A stretch of DNA of 64,000 bases from Erysipelotrichia bacterium (GCA_018333955.1 JAGXSD010000030.1:1-64000); one strand, 5' to 3'; positions 7,642 through 17,264 are shown, counted from the stretch's first letter. Made by a program: numbers and translations. Notes: generated by a model not told the origin, from the letters alone.

Positions 7642-9192
7642 ATGAATTTTAATTTATTAGCATTGCAACCCAACATTATGCGAGCCATTGAGGACGCACA
7701 ATACACACAGGCTACAGACATCCAAGCACAAGCTATTCCTATGATGTTAGATGGCCACGACATTATTGGTCAATCACACACAGGAACCGGAAAGACAGCA
7801 GCTTTTGTATTACCTATCTTGTCCATGCTTAACAAAGCACAAGATAAGCGTTTACCTCAAGCATTGATTTTATGTCCAACCCGTGAATTGGCTATACAAA
7901 TCACTACGCAGATCCGCATGTTTTCCAAATATATGGAAAATATCAAAACTGTGACCATCTATGGAGGTCAACCTATTTCAACTCAAATCTTCCAACTTAA
8001 AGGTGGGGTTGATATTGTAGTAGGTACTCCTGGTCGCATCTTAGACCATATGCGTCGCAAAACCTTACGTTTTGAGCAAACTCGCTTCTTAGTGTTAGAT
8101 GAAGCTGACGAGATGCTGCAAATGGGGTTTAAAGAAGAACTTGAAGATATTCTAAAAGAACTTCCAAGACAACGCCAAACCGCATTATTCTCTGCCACCA
8201 TGCCAAAAGCAATTTTGGATATTACTAAAGAATACCAAAATAAACCAAAACATATTCAAATTGAAAAGGGAACTCGTACAGTTTCAAATATCCAACAACT
8301 TCAATATGAAGTTCAAGGTGAACATAAAGATGAACTATTAGTTCAACTTCTTGCTATGTACAAACCAACTCAAGCAATTGTCTTTGCGAACACAAAGAAA
8401 ATGGTTGATGATCTCTTTGACATTATGAACAAAGCTGGAATCAGTGCTGCAGCGCTTCATGGAGACATGAAACAAGAAATGCGTACTTCCATTATGTCAA
8501 AATTTAAACTAGGACATATTAAAATCATGATTGCAACTGACGTTGCTGCTCGTGGTATTGATGTCAACAACCTTGACATGGTAATTAACTACGACTTACC
8601 ACAAGATGATGAATATTATATTCACCGTATTGGTCGTACAGGACGTGCAAGTTCTACAGGAACCGCAATTACCTTAATCTCACCAAAACAACGTCGTTCA
8701 TGGGCACGCTTAGTTCAAACTCATAAACTCAATGTAGCCACTATGCCTTATCCTACTCAAGAAGAACTCGATTTCTTAGTCACTTCTTCGATTATGGATA
8801 AATTACAATCCTCAGAAGTTAAACCAGACATGTTAGAACTTGCGCAAGCACTACTTGTAAACTACGAACATCCTGAAGCATTAGTGGCCGAACTACTTTC
8901 AAGTATTGTTGGAAATCAAAAGTTAAAAGCTTTGAAACCATTAAAACAAGCACGTGAAGGCAATTTCAAAACTTATACATTGAATGTTGGGCGCAAACAT
9001 GGGGTTAACCCAAGTAAACTCGTGAAATCCGCTACTGATCTATGCGGAATTCACCAACGTTACATTGGGGACATTCATGTTGAAACTGATTCAACAATCA
9101 TCAACTTTGCTTCTAGTGTAGACTTTGGACAAATCAAACGTCTCAAAAGAATGCTTCCTAAACAAAACATCTTTATTTCAGTTCAATCATAA
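7642..9192 (+). CDS. DEAD-box ATP-dependent RNA helicase with DbpA-type RNA-binding domain
   Basis: A 516-residue RNA helicase. Helicase motifs in order are the Q region (TQATDIQAQAI), motif I SHTGTGKT (45-52), PTRELA, GTPGR, DEAD (153-156), SAT, ARGID and HRIGRTGR. After the two RecA lobes, the last ~75 residues (TYTLNVGRKHGVNPSKLV and following) look like the DbpA/YxiN RNA-binding domain that targets 23S rRNA. A role in ribosome assembly or mRNA unwinding is likely; CshA is the alternative name. The ribosome site (GGAAATGAG) is weak. It is divergent from the attenuated ankyrin/EF-G2 unit and has its own terminator. Confidence 0.92.
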   Translation: MNFNLLALQPNIMRAIEDAQYTQATDIQAQAIPMMLDGHDIIGQSHTGTGKTAAFVLPILSMLNKAQDKRLPQALILCPTRELAIQITTQIRMFSKYMENIKTVTIYGGQPISTQIFQLKGGVDIVVGTPGRILDHMRRKTLRFEQTRFLVLDEADEMLQMGFKEELEDILKELPRQRQTALFSATMPKAILDITKEYQNKPKHIQIEKGTRTVSNIQQLQYEVQGEHKDELLVQLLAMYKPTQAIVFANTKKMVDDLFDIMNKAGISAAALHGDMKQEMRTSIMSKFKLGHIKIMIATDVAARGIDVNNLDMVINYDLPQDDEYYIHRIGRTGRASSTGTAITLISPKQRRSWARLVQTHKLNVATMPYPTQEELDFLVTSSIMDKLQSSEVKPDMLELAQALLVNYEHPEALVAELLSSIVGNQKLKALKPLKQAREGNFKTYTLNVGRKHGVNPSKLVKSATDLCGIHQRYIGDIHVETDSTIINFASSVDFGQIKRLKRMLPKQNIFISVQS

Positions 9193-9215
9193 AACGTGCT
9201 CACGCACGTTTTTTT
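9191..9215 (+). terminator. DEAD-box helicase terminator
   Basis: AAAACGTGC (9191-9199), loop TCAC, GCACGTTTT (9204-9212), then Ts; the stem begins at the stop codon. Confidence 0.88.
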
Positions 9216-10011
9216 ATTTCTTATGTATTTCAAACACAAATCCATTAGGATCGATCAACGTCTTCGAGTCATCAATGGTGGTTGATTCAAAGACAAGTTT
9301 TCTTAATCCAAGTTTATTCTCACCTAATGGCGTCTTAAAGTTACCCCAGCGATTAAAACCGATATGATGATGATAACCCAAAACACTGTAGAAACGAGCT
9401 TGTTGATTTAGATTCATGGTTAGATCATACCCTAAAGTATTGACCATAAACTGATGAGTTGCCTCTAAATCATGGGCATAGAAATGCACATGGCCAAGAA
9501 TGGCATCCTCATGCCAAGATGAGTCTTTAGGTACTTCTAGATTTAGATAATAATCCGCATCAAATGGTTTAATCATAGCTTGGCCATCAAGTAAACCATC
9601 TTTTTGTTTTGGCCAATAGGAAATATCACGATCATAAGCTAATTCAATACCATTACCTTCTGGATCACTTAGATACACTGCATGAGAAATCTGATGATCG
9701 GAAGCACCATCAAGACGGACTTGATGTGATACAAGATGTTGTAAGATTTGTGCTAATTGAACGGGTTTATTCACTAAAATCGCAAAATGATATAAATGAC
9801 TTTCAGTTGAACTTGCACTTGTGTAGGTTGGAGTGTGATGAAGTACTAATAGGGGTTGATGACGTGTTCCAAGAACTACCTTGTCTTCATGATCTTCATA
9901 AAGTTCAAGTCCAAGACTACTTTGATAAAATTGTTTCATTACCTTTATGTTTTTCACATTAAGATGAACTTGGGTTGGAATAGGGTTTTTAATTTGATGA
10001 TAGGGAAACAT
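9214..10011 (-). CDS. Two-domain VOC/extradiol dioxygenase-like protein (CatE-like)
   Basis: A 265-residue protein with two vicinal-oxygen-chelate halves. The first has TQVHLNVKNIKVMKQFYQ and ends DPEGNGIELAYDRD; the second has LGHVHFYAHDLEATHQFM and a late FVFEIHK. The His/His/Glu positions expected for metal binding are present in the second half (GHVHF, HHHIGF, FEIH). It resembles catechol-2,3-dioxygenase-like proteins of Bacillus (CatE/YfiE), but many such proteins are glyoxalase-like with unknown substrates. It stands alone, with AAGGAGGGC before the ATG, converging on the DEAD-box gene. Confidence 0.75.
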   Translation of the reverse strand: MFPYHQIKNPIPTQVHLNVKNIKVMKQFYQSSLGLELYEDHEDKVVLGTRHQPLLVLHHTPTYTSASSTESHLYHFAILVNKPVQLAQILQHLVSHQVRLDGASDHQISHAVYLSDPEGNGIELAYDRDISYWPKQKDGLLDGQAMIKPFDADYYLNLEVPKDSSWHEDAILGHVHFYAHDLEATHQFMVNTLGYDLTMNLNQQARFYSVLGYHHHIGFNRWGNFKTPLGENKLGLRKLVFESTTIDDSKTLIDPNGFVFEIHKK

Positions 10012-10021
10012 ATGCCCTCCT

Positions 10022-10057
10022 TATAAAAACATTATCCACCTTAAAGTGGATAATGTT
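10022..10057 (-). terminator. MFS transporter terminator
   Basis: A perfect 12-bp stem, AACATTATCCAC (10028-10039) and GTGGATAATGTT (10046-10057), followed on the minus strand by TTTTTAT. Confidence 0.92.
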
Positions 10058-10060
10058 AAA

Positions 10061-11290
10061 TCATTTGCTTGTCAGTTTATCAACTTTGTTAATGAAGATA
10101 AATCCTAGAACGAAGAATAAGATAAGCCCTAGAATACCTAGTCGTGCGCTTCCAGTAAGAAGCACTGCTGCGGTTAAGAATAATGGGCCAATACCATCGG
10201 AGAACTTACCAAAGATATCAAAGAATCCAAAGTATTCATTTGATTCTTCTTTAGGAATAAGGCGACCAAAGTATGAACGTGATAATGATTGAATACCACC
10301 TTGAGCCATACCCACAATAATCGCAAGCATCCAGAACTCAGTCGCACTGCTTAAGTTGTAACCCAAGATTGTGACGAGTGTATAGATAAGCATGTAGACT
10401 TTGATAAGTTTTAGTGGTCCAAACTTAGTTGCAAGTTTCCCTGCTAAGATTGCAAATGGGAATGCTACAAACTGAGTCACCAGTAAAGCAATAATCATTT
10501 GAGTTTGATCAATGCCAACTTCTCCACCAAAGTTTGTGGCTTGAGACATAATCGTATAAACCCCATTAATGTATAGGAAGTATCCGATAATGAAATAGAA
10601 TAATGGTTTATTGTCCGCAATCTTCTTAAAAGTTGCCCCAACACGTTTGAATGAGGAAGAAACGACTTTAGGTTGAGCGGGTAAACTATAGGTTTGTTTA
10701 ACATTCTTAAGTAAAGGCAGTGTTAATAATGCCCACCAAAGTGCTGTGATGATGAATGAAATTTGAGTTGCACGTCCTGCAGTTAAACCAAATGGAGTGG
10801 TGAGAATAAGCGCAATCCCAATAATGAATGGCACCGTTGATCCAATATATCCCCAAGCATAACCATGAGAAGATAAACTATCCATCTTTTCATCTGTTGT
10901 CACATCAATAAGCATCGAATCATAGAAAACGTTACATGCACTGTATCCAATACGTGCGAGAATAAACAAAATCAAGAAGGCTTGCCATTGAGTAACGACT
11001 GCTAAAGAAGATGCCCCCGCTAGACCCATAATTAAGAATCCCACAAATAGTTTCTTCTTCATGCCATGATAGTCTGCAATAGCTCCTAAAACTGGTGAAA
11101 TCAGTGCTAAAGATAAGACCGCAATGGTTGTAGCTGTCGAAAACAAAGCGGTAACACTTGCAGTTTCAACACCTGCAGATTCAGCTAAAGCTCTAAAATA
11201 AACTGGAATGGTCGCGGTGACGATAAGAATAAAGGCTGAATTCGCAACATCATACAGAATCCAACTTAATTCCGACTTATTAAATTTCAT
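10061..11290 (-). CDS. MFS transporter of the UMF1/YxiO family
   Basis: A 409-residue integral membrane protein with about 12 transmembrane segments. The N-terminal SWILYDVANSAFILIV motif and the internal GAIADYHGMKKKLF loop are typical of the UMF1 (Atg22-like) branch of the major facilitator superfamily, which includes Bacillus YxiO. The substrate in bacteria is not established. The start is set at the second ATG (11290): AAGGAG is 9 bases upstream of it but only 3 from the first ATG (11296). It is monocistronic and ends in a strong terminator. Confidence 0.85.
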   Translation of the reverse strand: MKFNKSELSWILYDVANSAFILIVTATIPVYFRALAESAGVETASVTALFSTATTIAVLSLALISPVLGAIADYHGMKKKLFVGFLIMGLAGASSLAVVTQWQAFLILFILARIGYSACNVFYDSMLIDVTTDEKMDSLSSHGYAWGYIGSTVPFIIGIALILTTPFGLTAGRATQISFIITALWWALLTLPLLKNVKQTYSLPAQPKVVSSSFKRVGATFKKIADNKPLFYFIIGYFLYINGVYTIMSQATNFGGEVGIDQTQMIIALLVTQFVAFPFAILAGKLATKFGPLKLIKVYMLIYTLVTILGYNLSSATEFWMLAIIVGMAQGGIQSLSRSYFGRLIPKEESNEYFGFFDIFGKFSDGIGPLFLTAAVLLTGSARLGILGLILFFVLGFIFINKVDKLTSK

Positions 11291-11358
11291 ACACATCTTC
11301 TCCTTTGGTTAAGTGTATCTTAAAACATCTTGCATGTGTGTTAAACCCTTGTAAAGAA

Positions 11359-11895
11359 TTAAGATTTATCTTTTAACGGATAATCTTTAATCAATCCTTC
11401 ATATTCAAGGGTTAAATCTAGAAGGTGAATCAAATCTTTAGGACTTGTCCAATATGATTTAATATTTTGATCAAGAATCGCAATTTTAATAAACAATTCT
11501 GAAATAAACTGAGAGCAGAAATAATGATGTTTTCGCTCCACACGAATTTTAAACGGAATGAAGAATAAACCTAAGAAATTGTAATGATATGCTCTTGAAG
11601 ACATTTCAAATCTTTGAATTTCTTCTTTGAGAAGTTGAGCTTGTTCTTCACTGATATTTGTGGAGTATACCATACATTTGTTTTTTGAAGAAAAGGTATA
11701 GACTCCTTCATATAAACTTTCTTTAACAAACCCTCCAATTAGAGGATTATGAGGTTTGATTCGTCCAAAAGAATACATTTCTTTTAATGTCGGATCAAAA
11801 CTAATGCTAGAATGCATATACTCAAAATCAGAAAAGAAACTAAGTATTCGTGATAACCACGTCCCTGTCTTTGAGAATAAAATGTACACTTTCAT
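11359..11895 (-). CDS. YiiX/NlpC-P60-like papain-fold hydrolase, putative
   Basis: A 178-residue protein common in Bacillota and usually annotated hypothetical. A His in MHSSISFDPTLKEMYSFGR (about 28-46) and a Cys in YFCSQFISEL (about 125-134) have the spacing and context of the permuted YiiX/YebB NlpC/P60 superfamily, in which these form the catalytic pair. Possible activities are peptide or lipid amide/thioester hydrolysis. There is no signal peptide. AAGGAGC precedes the ATG, and the start lies one base past the stop of the BusR-like gene, so the two are co-transcribed. Confidence 0.65.
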   Translation of the reverse strand: MKVYILFSKTGTWLSRILSFFSDFEYMHSSISFDPTLKEMYSFGRIKPHNPLIGGFVKESLYEGVYTFSSKNKCMVYSTNISEEQAQLLKEEIQRFEMSSRAYHYNFLGLFFIPFKIRVERKHHYFCSQFISELFIKIAILDQNIKSYWTSPKDLIHLLDLTLEYEGLIKDYPLKDKS

Positions 11896-11896
11896 A

Positions 11897-12541
11897 CTAC
11901 TGCTCCTTATTTGAATCTAGTGATGTCGCTAAGAAGTGATTTAAATCATGCATCCGCTCTTTTGGGATGATGACCATCACTTTATCATGAGGCATCAACA
12001 ATGCATCAGGTCCTGGTGAAGTAATAAGTTCCTGACCTCGCTTAATCGCAATAATGGTAGCTTGTGTCTTCTGATACAAAGCTAATGACTTAATACTTGT
12101 GTTCGCAAAACTATGCTTTGAAGTCACGACGAAGTCACTTCGATGAAGTGGATCAGAAAAACCAAATCGATCCATGGCCAGAATAAGTTCGCCCATAATG
12201 GTTTCAATCTTACTATCAAGGGCTTTCTTGGCTTGAAGTAAGTCATGGAGTTCATCTTTAAGGGCTTCCACACTCATAAAAGCTTTTCTTTGATTAAGAT
12301 AGCTCATAGCATGTTGACTATCTTCAATAATGACTCCAGAATGAGGATGAATTCTCACCACATACGCCAGTTCTAAAAGTTTAAGTGCTTTACGAATGGT
12401 TTCCGAAGAAACGTTGTATTCACTAGACATTTTAGTTCTTCCTGAAATTTTTGAACCGACTAAAAGATCCCCACTCACAATGCGTGAGGCAATATCAAAG
12501 GCAATCTTTTCATAGTTGGAAGGTTGTGAGCGTTGCTTCAT
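11897..12541 (-). CDS. GntR-type regulator with C-terminal RCK_C domain (BusR-like)
   Basis: A 214-residue regulator. It has an N-terminal winged helix of GntR type (YEKIAFDIASRIVSGDLLVG through SSETIRKALKLLE, about 9-76), a helical linker that may be a coiled coil (about 85-120), and a C-terminal TrkA-C/RCK_C domain (about 128-205, with TIIAIKRG and PHDKVMVIIP). This order is that of BusR, which represses the BusAB osmolyte transporter when RCK_C binds c-di-AMP. No bus genes lie nearby, so the target is unknown. A diadenylate cyclase is present at 43.1-44.2 kb. The ATG lies 7 bases after TATAAT and lacks a ribosome site. Confidence 0.72.
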   Translation of the reverse strand: MKQRSQPSNYEKIAFDIASRIVSGDLLVGSKISGRTKMSSEYNVSSETIRKALKLLELAYVVRIHPHSGVIIEDSQHAMSYLNQRKAFMSVEALKDELHDLLQAKKALDSKIETIMGELILAMDRFGFSDPLHRSDFVVTSKHSFANTSIKSLALYQKTQATIIAIKRGQELITSPGPDALLMPHDKVMVIIPKERMHDLNHFLATSLDSNKEQ

Positions 12542-12554
12542 TGCTCACATTATA
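12539..12554 (-). promoter_or_regulatory. Near-leaderless promoter/start of the BusR-like gene
   Basis: TATAAT (12554-12549) is followed by 7 bases and the ATG (12541). There is no AGGAGG-like site, so the transcript probably starts at or one base before the ATG. Confidence 0.5.
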
Positions 12555-12574
12555 TCACATAAAAACAAACACAA

Positions 12575-12598
12575 AAGAAAAAACCTCTTTCGAGGTTT
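12575..12598 (-). terminator. pepF terminator
   Basis: AAACCTC/GAGGTTT stem (12598-12592 and 12587-12581 on the minus strand), loop GAAA, then TTTTTTC. The stem begins within the pepF stop codon. Confidence 0.85.
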
Positions 12599-14363
12599 AT
12601 TGACTTGTTAATTGGATAAATTTCTCAATATCTTGTGCCACAAGTTCTAGAGAATCTTCATAGAATTTAGGATCTTCACTATTTACATGAGCCATCGCGG
12701 CAACATCCTTAATATTATGTTTTCCAGTAGCTTGGAGTAAGTCATTATATTTAGAAACAAAGGATTCACCTTCTTTTAAATACTGAGCATAAAGTCCTTT
12801 CGAGAATAATAATCCAAAGGCATATGGGAAATTATAGAAGTTTAATCCTGCTGAATAATAATGAGGTTTATTAAGCCACATGTATGGATGTAGGATTGAA
12901 TTATCTAATCCATCCCCATATGCTTCTTTTTGAGCATTCAACATAAGCTCTTGAAGTTGCTTAGAATCTAACACTTGTGTCTCACGAGCCTTAAATAATG
13001 AGGTTTCAAATAGATAGCGAGAATAAATATCCACAATGACTTGAGTCGCATCTGAAATACTTGCTTCAAGAATCGCAATCGCATTTTCTTTATCAGCTTC
13101 TTTAAGCGCTGCATTCACTACAATGGTTTCACAGAAGATGGATGCGGTTTCCGCAATTGGCATTGGATAACGTGAGTTTAAAATAGTTTCATCCTTTAAA
13201 CAATGACCATGATAAGCATGTCCTAATTCATGAGCTAACGTCGTTAAGTTAGAGAATGATCCATCAAAGTTAAGTAGGACTCGACTTTGTTTAATAGGAT
13301 GCAAGTTTGAACAAAATGCCCCTCCACGTTTTCCAGGTCTTGGCTCAACATCAATCCATTTCTTTTCAATCGCATGAGTCGTGAAGTCTGCGAGTTCTTG
13401 GGAGAAGGTCGCGAATTGGGCTACCACAAAGTCACTGGCTTCCTTATAAGTGTAGTTTAACGTGTTCTTATTAATTGGCGCAAACATATCATAGAAAGGA
13501 AGACCATTTGAATGTCCTAATAGTTTTGCCTTATGATTCAGATATTTTCTAAAAGATGGTAAGTATTTTCTAATGGCAGACAACATCGCATCAAGTGTTG
13601 CTTGACTCATTCTTGATTTAATCAACGTTTCAGAAAGAACTCCTTCATATCCTTTCAGTTCATTAAGGGTTAATACTTCTCCTTTAATACCATTAAGGGC
13701 TGCCGCGGAACTATCTTCAATGCGAGAATATGCTTTCATTTCTGCTTCATACCCTGCTTTTCTTACCGCTGCATCATCACTATACGCTAGATTTCTCACA
13801 GCAGGTAGAGGCATTGTTTTAACACCCTCAGGGAGTGATACTTCCACATTTAATGTCGAAGTAATCTTATTTTGCAAGTTAGTCCATGCTGTTGATCCAT
13901 TAATACTCATTTTTGAAATGATCAGTTCTTCTTGGGCTGATAATACATGATTTGCTTGTTTTTTAAGTGTTTCAAGCAAATAAGCATGTTCTTGACATAA
14001 CTTGGAAGCACTAAAACATGGTTCTAATGAATCTAAAGATTTTAAGAAGTGAATAAAAGCCACTTGACCTTTCACTGTTTTAGTCGATAGTAATTGAAGT
14101 TGGTTCAATGCATTAAGAGCTGCACTATTTGTCGCATCCGTTGCGGAAGTGAGTGATGCGAATGCACTTAAGCGAGACAATCGTGTGGAAATATCCATGG
14201 ATTGTTTTAAGTAGGATTCACATACTTCAACTGCACTTAAAGATTCTAGAGTATCAGACCAAGCCTCGAATGATTGAATAGCTTGTGTTAATAAGGAAAT
14301 ATCTTGACTAAAGGATGCATCATCTAAACTAGGATATAAATCAGTTAAGTCCCATGTATTCAT
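12597..14363 (-). CDS. pepF: Oligoendopeptidase F (M3B metallopeptidase)
   Basis: A 588-residue zinc endopeptidase that cuts cytoplasmic oligopeptides. The zinc site TLAHELGHAYHGH, a downstream acidic ligand in the MPIAETASIFCE region, and the N-terminal TWDLTDLYPSL are classic for PepF. Length matches the family. The ATG at 14363 is chosen because AGGAG lies 7 bases before it and its ATGA overlaps the HAD stop; the frame remains open upstream to 14408 without a better site. It is translationally coupled to the HAD gene. Peptide recycling or signal-peptide turnover are the usual roles. Confidence 0.93.
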   Translation of the reverse strand: MNTWDLTDLYPSLDDASFSQDISLLTQAIQSFEAWSDTLESLSAVEVCESYLKQSMDISTRLSRLSAFASLTSATDATNSAALNALNQLQLLSTKTVKGQVAFIHFLKSLDSLEPCFSASKLCQEHAYLLETLKKQANHVLSAQEELIISKMSINGSTAWTNLQNKITSTLNVEVSLPEGVKTMPLPAVRNLAYSDDAAVRKAGYEAEMKAYSRIEDSSAAALNGIKGEVLTLNELKGYEGVLSETLIKSRMSQATLDAMLSAIRKYLPSFRKYLNHKAKLLGHSNGLPFYDMFAPINKNTLNYTYKEASDFVVAQFATFSQELADFTTHAIEKKWIDVEPRPGKRGGAFCSNLHPIKQSRVLLNFDGSFSNLTTLAHELGHAYHGHCLKDETILNSRYPMPIAETASIFCETIVVNAALKEADKENAIAILEASISDATQVIVDIYSRYLFETSLFKARETQVLDSKQLQELMLNAQKEAYGDGLDNSILHPYMWLNKPHYYSAGLNFYNFPYAFGLLFSKGLYAQYLKEGESFVSKYNDLLQATGKHNIKDVAAMAHVNSEDPKFYEDSLELVAQDIEKFIQLTSQ

Positions 14364-15082
14364 TGTGTTTCTCCTAAGTTGGGTAATTGTTTTAAGAAAT
14401 CCATACATTCTAGCGCACTGCCTTGATAGGTTGCAGGAAGTGAACCCCGCTCATTCTCTTTCTTATGATCAAGAAGTAGATACGTTTGTGATCCTAGTTT
14501 TGAAACGATAAGATCTTCTAACGTATCATTTCCCACCATCAGTGCATCATGAGGTGTAATCTTAATCGTTTCAAAGATTTCTTGGTAATACTTTAATTGC
14601 GGTTTACATGAACGAGATGTTTCAAAAGTAGTCACTAAATCAAAATCATCAAAATCAAGTCCAATCCAAGATAAGCGTTGTTCTGTCGCTATCTTTGGAA
14701 ATAACGGATTGGTAGCACATACTAGAGCATATCCTTTATGTTTAAGTTCACTTAATATTGGTTTCCATTCATGCCCCGGTCTTAAAGCCTTTTTAAGATC
14801 TGAGAACTTCCCTTTATAGAAATGTTCAAATCGCTTCACGGCTTCAGAGACACGATGTTCTCCAATCAAAGGTGTAAAAGCTTCATAAAAGACTTCTTCA
14901 TTGGTGCGCTCATCTTGACTTGTGACCATGGCCACAGTCGCCTTCCATACAATATCAATAAATGCCTTAGGTTCCATCCAATCCATAAAGTGGGAAGATA
15001 ACCCTCTAAAATAGATTGATTCAAACTCATGCATATCAATAGGCAACAATGTGCCATCTAAATCAAATAAAATTGCTTTCAT
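14360..15082 (-). CDS. HAD superfamily phosphatase
   Basis: A 240-residue haloacid-dehalogenase-fold hydrolase. Motif I is FDLDGTLLP near the start, motif II has the CATNP Thr, and motif IV is VGNDTLEDL; a helical cap lies between motifs I and II. The substrate is probably a small phosphate ester but cannot be named. The ATG at 15082 is preferred because GAGG lies five bases before it; a GTG two codons upstream sits inside that site. It is first in a two-gene unit with pepF. The promoter TTGCGA-N17-TACAAT lies about 25-60 bases upstream. Confidence 0.82.
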   Translation of the reverse strand: MKAILFDLDGTLLPIDMHEFESIYFRGLSSHFMDWMEPKAFIDIVWKATVAMVTSQDERTNEEVFYEAFTPLIGEHRVSEAVKRFEHFYKGKFSDLKKALRPGHEWKPILSELKHKGYALVCATNPLFPKIATEQRLSWIGLDFDDFDLVTTFETSRSCKPQLKYYQEIFETIKITPHDALMVGNDTLEDLIVSKLGSQTYLLLDHKKENERGSLPATYQGSALECMDFLKQLPNLGETQ

Positions 15083-15100
15083 AAACACCTCACTTGTTCA

Positions 15101-15132
15101 ATATTGTATCTTTTTTTAGTTGCTTTCGCAAC
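15101..15132 (-). promoter_or_regulatory. Promoter of HAD-pepF with overlapping hairpin
   Basis: On the minus strand TTGCGA and TACAAT are separated by 17 bases. An 8-bp inverted repeat, TTAGTTGC/GCAACTAA around TTTC, covers the -35 box. No T-run follows on either strand in the right place, so an operator is more likely than a terminator. Confidence 0.5.
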
Positions 15133-15143
15133 TAATGTTGTCA

Positions 15144-15180
15144 TTGATTCACTGATACTTCAGTGTATAATAGGACTATG
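15144..15180 (+). promoter_or_regulatory. Leaderless promoter of the unknown membrane protein
   Basis: TTGATT (15144-15149), 16 bases, TATAAT (15166-15171), then six bases and the ATG (15178). The predicted transcript start coincides with the A of ATG, and there is no ribosome site. An in-frame GTG at 15163 lies in the -10 region and cannot be the start. Confidence 0.6.
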
Positions 15181-16443
15181 AAAACAGATGCTCAACCTAT
15201 ATCAATGAAGCTTTATCCCTATTTAAGTTTAATTTCAATCCTCTCATGGACGAGTGCTGCCCTTTTGCATGTCGTCTTTCTTCAAGAAACATGGCTTTTC
15301 AGATTATTACTTAGCATATCCTTTTTCTTTTGGGCCTTTACACGTTTTATTTTAGTTCAAGTGATGTCTACACCCATCTTTCATCAAAGGCTTGTTAAGA
15401 TAGGTGGATTCTTTTCGTTAGTCTTCACCATTGGAGTATGGAGCATTGATACTTGGATGACACTGGATCAGCTCATCGGATTATGGATTGTGATTCAACT
15501 TGCACTAAGATTAAGTGGTTACATTGGACTTAAGCGAGTTCAATTTAAAATCACACGCATGTTAGTCTTAGATACGCTGATCGCACTTCCTTATGGATTG
15601 ATTTTGATTTTCAACCCATACCAAAGTGATTTACTTCAATCATGGTTTGTGTTACTATTCATGCTAGGATCAAGTATTGTACAGGCATATCGCCACCTCA
15701 TCATTAAAAAGATGATGAGAGATCATCAAAATATTCATACCACTCGACTTCATTTACCGTTGTTTTTATCACGGATATTACCCTCATATCTAATCCATAC
15801 AGTCAATGAATGGCTACTTTCAGATCAAAGAACAGTGTCTAATTTTGCCTCAATGGCGAATCTCACTCAAAGACTTCATGTTTATTTCGTGATGAATGAT
15901 AAACAACAAATCCGTCATTCTTTTGTGTATATTGGATTTCAGGGCAAAGTCTATCACGTGGTGGTGATGCCTCGAATCAATGCATCATGGCCTTGGCAAA
16001 AACAAGGAGTACTTCTTACCAGTGATGAAGAATCCTTTACCCATCGATTTGGATTTAAATACAAACATAAAGTCACAAGGTTTACTTTACTCATCTCAGA
16101 TGACCATGCTTTACGCATTAGTGAACAACTCAATAAACTTATTGCTTTCTCAAAACCTTATGATATAAACGCAATCAAGAAACGTAAAGACTTCTTGACC
16201 AGTAAGCGGATGATGTCACAAGGTTGTGAACTAAAAGCAATTTCATTTGAACCCTTTAAAAGTGCACATCCATTTAAACTATCAGGTGTTAGTTTCCTAA
16301 GATTTGTATTAAAAACATCATTGTGGAATACATTGCCTTTTAAAGGCGTTCTAACTCCTAATCTAGTGTATGAGTTTTGTGAAGAACAATATACGATCCC
16401 TCATTCCTATGTCATTGGACGAGTGAATGTTGAAATTGACTAA
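15178..16443 (+). CDS. Unknown membrane protein with large soluble C-terminal half
   Basis: A 421-residue protein that I do not recognise. The first ~180 residues contain about six hydrophobic segments in closely spaced pairs (for example [20 protein letters not shown] and [20 protein letters not shown]), vaguely like the HdeD/DUF308 membrane fold. Residues about 185-421 are soluble and rich in His and basic residues, with [16 protein letters not shown] as a distinctive stretch. The ATG is probably translated from a leaderless mRNA. The ZIP transporter gene follows 20 bases downstream and is probably co-transcribed, so metal-linked regulation is one possibility, but nothing proves it. Confidence 0.7.
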   Translation: MKTDAQPISMKLYPYLSLISILSWTSAALLHVVFLQETWLFRLLLSISFFFWAFTRFILVQVMSTPIFHQRLVKIGGFFSLVFTIGVWSIDTWMTLDQLIGLWIVIQLALRLSGYIGLKRVQFKITRMLVLDTLIALPYGLILIFNPYQSDLLQSWFVLLFMLGSSIVQAYRHLIIKKMMRDHQNIHTTRLHLPLFLSRILPSYLIHTVNEWLLSDQRTVSNFASMANLTQRLHVYFVMNDKQQIRHSFVYIGFQGKVYHVVVMPRINASWPWQKQGVLLTSDEESFTHRFGFKYKHKVTRFTLLISDDHALRISEQLNKLIAFSKPYDINAIKKRKDFLTSKRMMSQGCELKAISFEPFKSAHPFKLSGVSFLRFVLKTSLWNTLPFKGVLTPNLVYEFCEEQYTIPHSYVIGRVNVEID

Positions 16444-16463
16444 ATTTTAGAAAGGTCACTTTT

Positions 16464-17261
16464 ATGAATAATGTTTTATTTGCATTCTTAATTACTCTAT
16501 TCGCGGGTCTAAGTACCGGGATTGGAAGTACTATCGCTTTCTTTGCGAAAACCACAAATACTAAGTTTTTATCTCTCGCATTAGGATTTTCTGCCGGTGT
16601 GATGATTTATGTCTCAATGATTGAAATCTTTGTGAAGGCTCAGGATGGTCTTATTCTAGAATTAGGTACAACACTAGGATCATGGGTCAATGTATTATCA
16701 TTCTTTGGTGGCATGCTTTTAATTGCGATTATTGACAAGTTTATTCCTAAAGCTGAGAACCCTCATGAACTCCATAATGTGGAGGATGTTGATAATGAAG
16801 CCCTTAAAAAAGGCAATCTTATGCGTATGGGTGTCTTTACCGCACTTGCCATTGCAATCCATAACTTCCCAGAAGGTCTTGCAACCTTTGTGGTGGCACT
16901 TAAAGAACCAACTTTAGCCATTCCGATCGCGATTGCGATTGCACTGCACAATATTCCTGAAGGGATTGCGGTCTCAGTTCCTATTTATTACGCAACAGGA
17001 TCAAAGCGCAAAGCTTTCTTCTATTCATTTTTATCAGGACTTGCGGAACCTATTGGAGCTCTTGTAGGGTATCTGATTCTGATGCCTTTCCTTAATGATG
17101 TAATCCTTGGGATATTATTTGCAGGGGTTGCAGGCATCATGGTCTTTATCTCCCTTGACGAACTCCTTCCAGCCTCCGAAAAATACGGAGAACATCATCT
17201 ATCCATCTATGGGCTTGTCAGTGGCATGGCCGTGATGGCGTTAAGCTTGCTATTACTATAA
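16464..17261 (+). CDS. ZIP family metal transporter (ZupT/GufA type)
   Basis: A 265-residue, eight-segment ZIP transporter importing divalent metals such as zinc or manganese. The two family signatures HNFPEGLA and [12 protein letters not shown] supply the intramembrane metal site, followed by SGLAEPIGA and a C-terminal SLDELLP. A variable, acidic/His loop ([13 protein letters not shown]) sits between segments 3 and 4. The AAAGGTC ribosome site and the 20-base gap place it second in an operon with the unknown membrane protein. A perfect palindromic terminator follows. The metal cannot be assigned by sequence alone. Confidence 0.9.
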   Translation: MNNVLFAFLITLFAGLSTGIGSTIAFFAKTTNTKFLSLALGFSAGVMIYVSMIEIFVKAQDGLILELGTTLGSWVNVLSFFGGMLLIAIIDKFIPKAENPHELHNVEDVDNEALKKGNLMRMGVFTALAIAIHNFPEGLATFVVALKEPTLAIPIAIAIALHNIPEGIAVSVPIYYATGSKRKAFFYSFLSGLAEPIGALVGYLILMPFLNDVILGILFAGVAGIMVFISLDELLPASEKYGEHHLSIYGLVSGMAVMALSLLLL

Positions 17262-17264
17262 ACT

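Noticed and set aside
15109-15128. The TTAGTTGC/GCAACTAA hairpin as a terminator
   Set aside because: No T-run follows on either strand and no gene ends into it; it lies over the HAD promoter -35.
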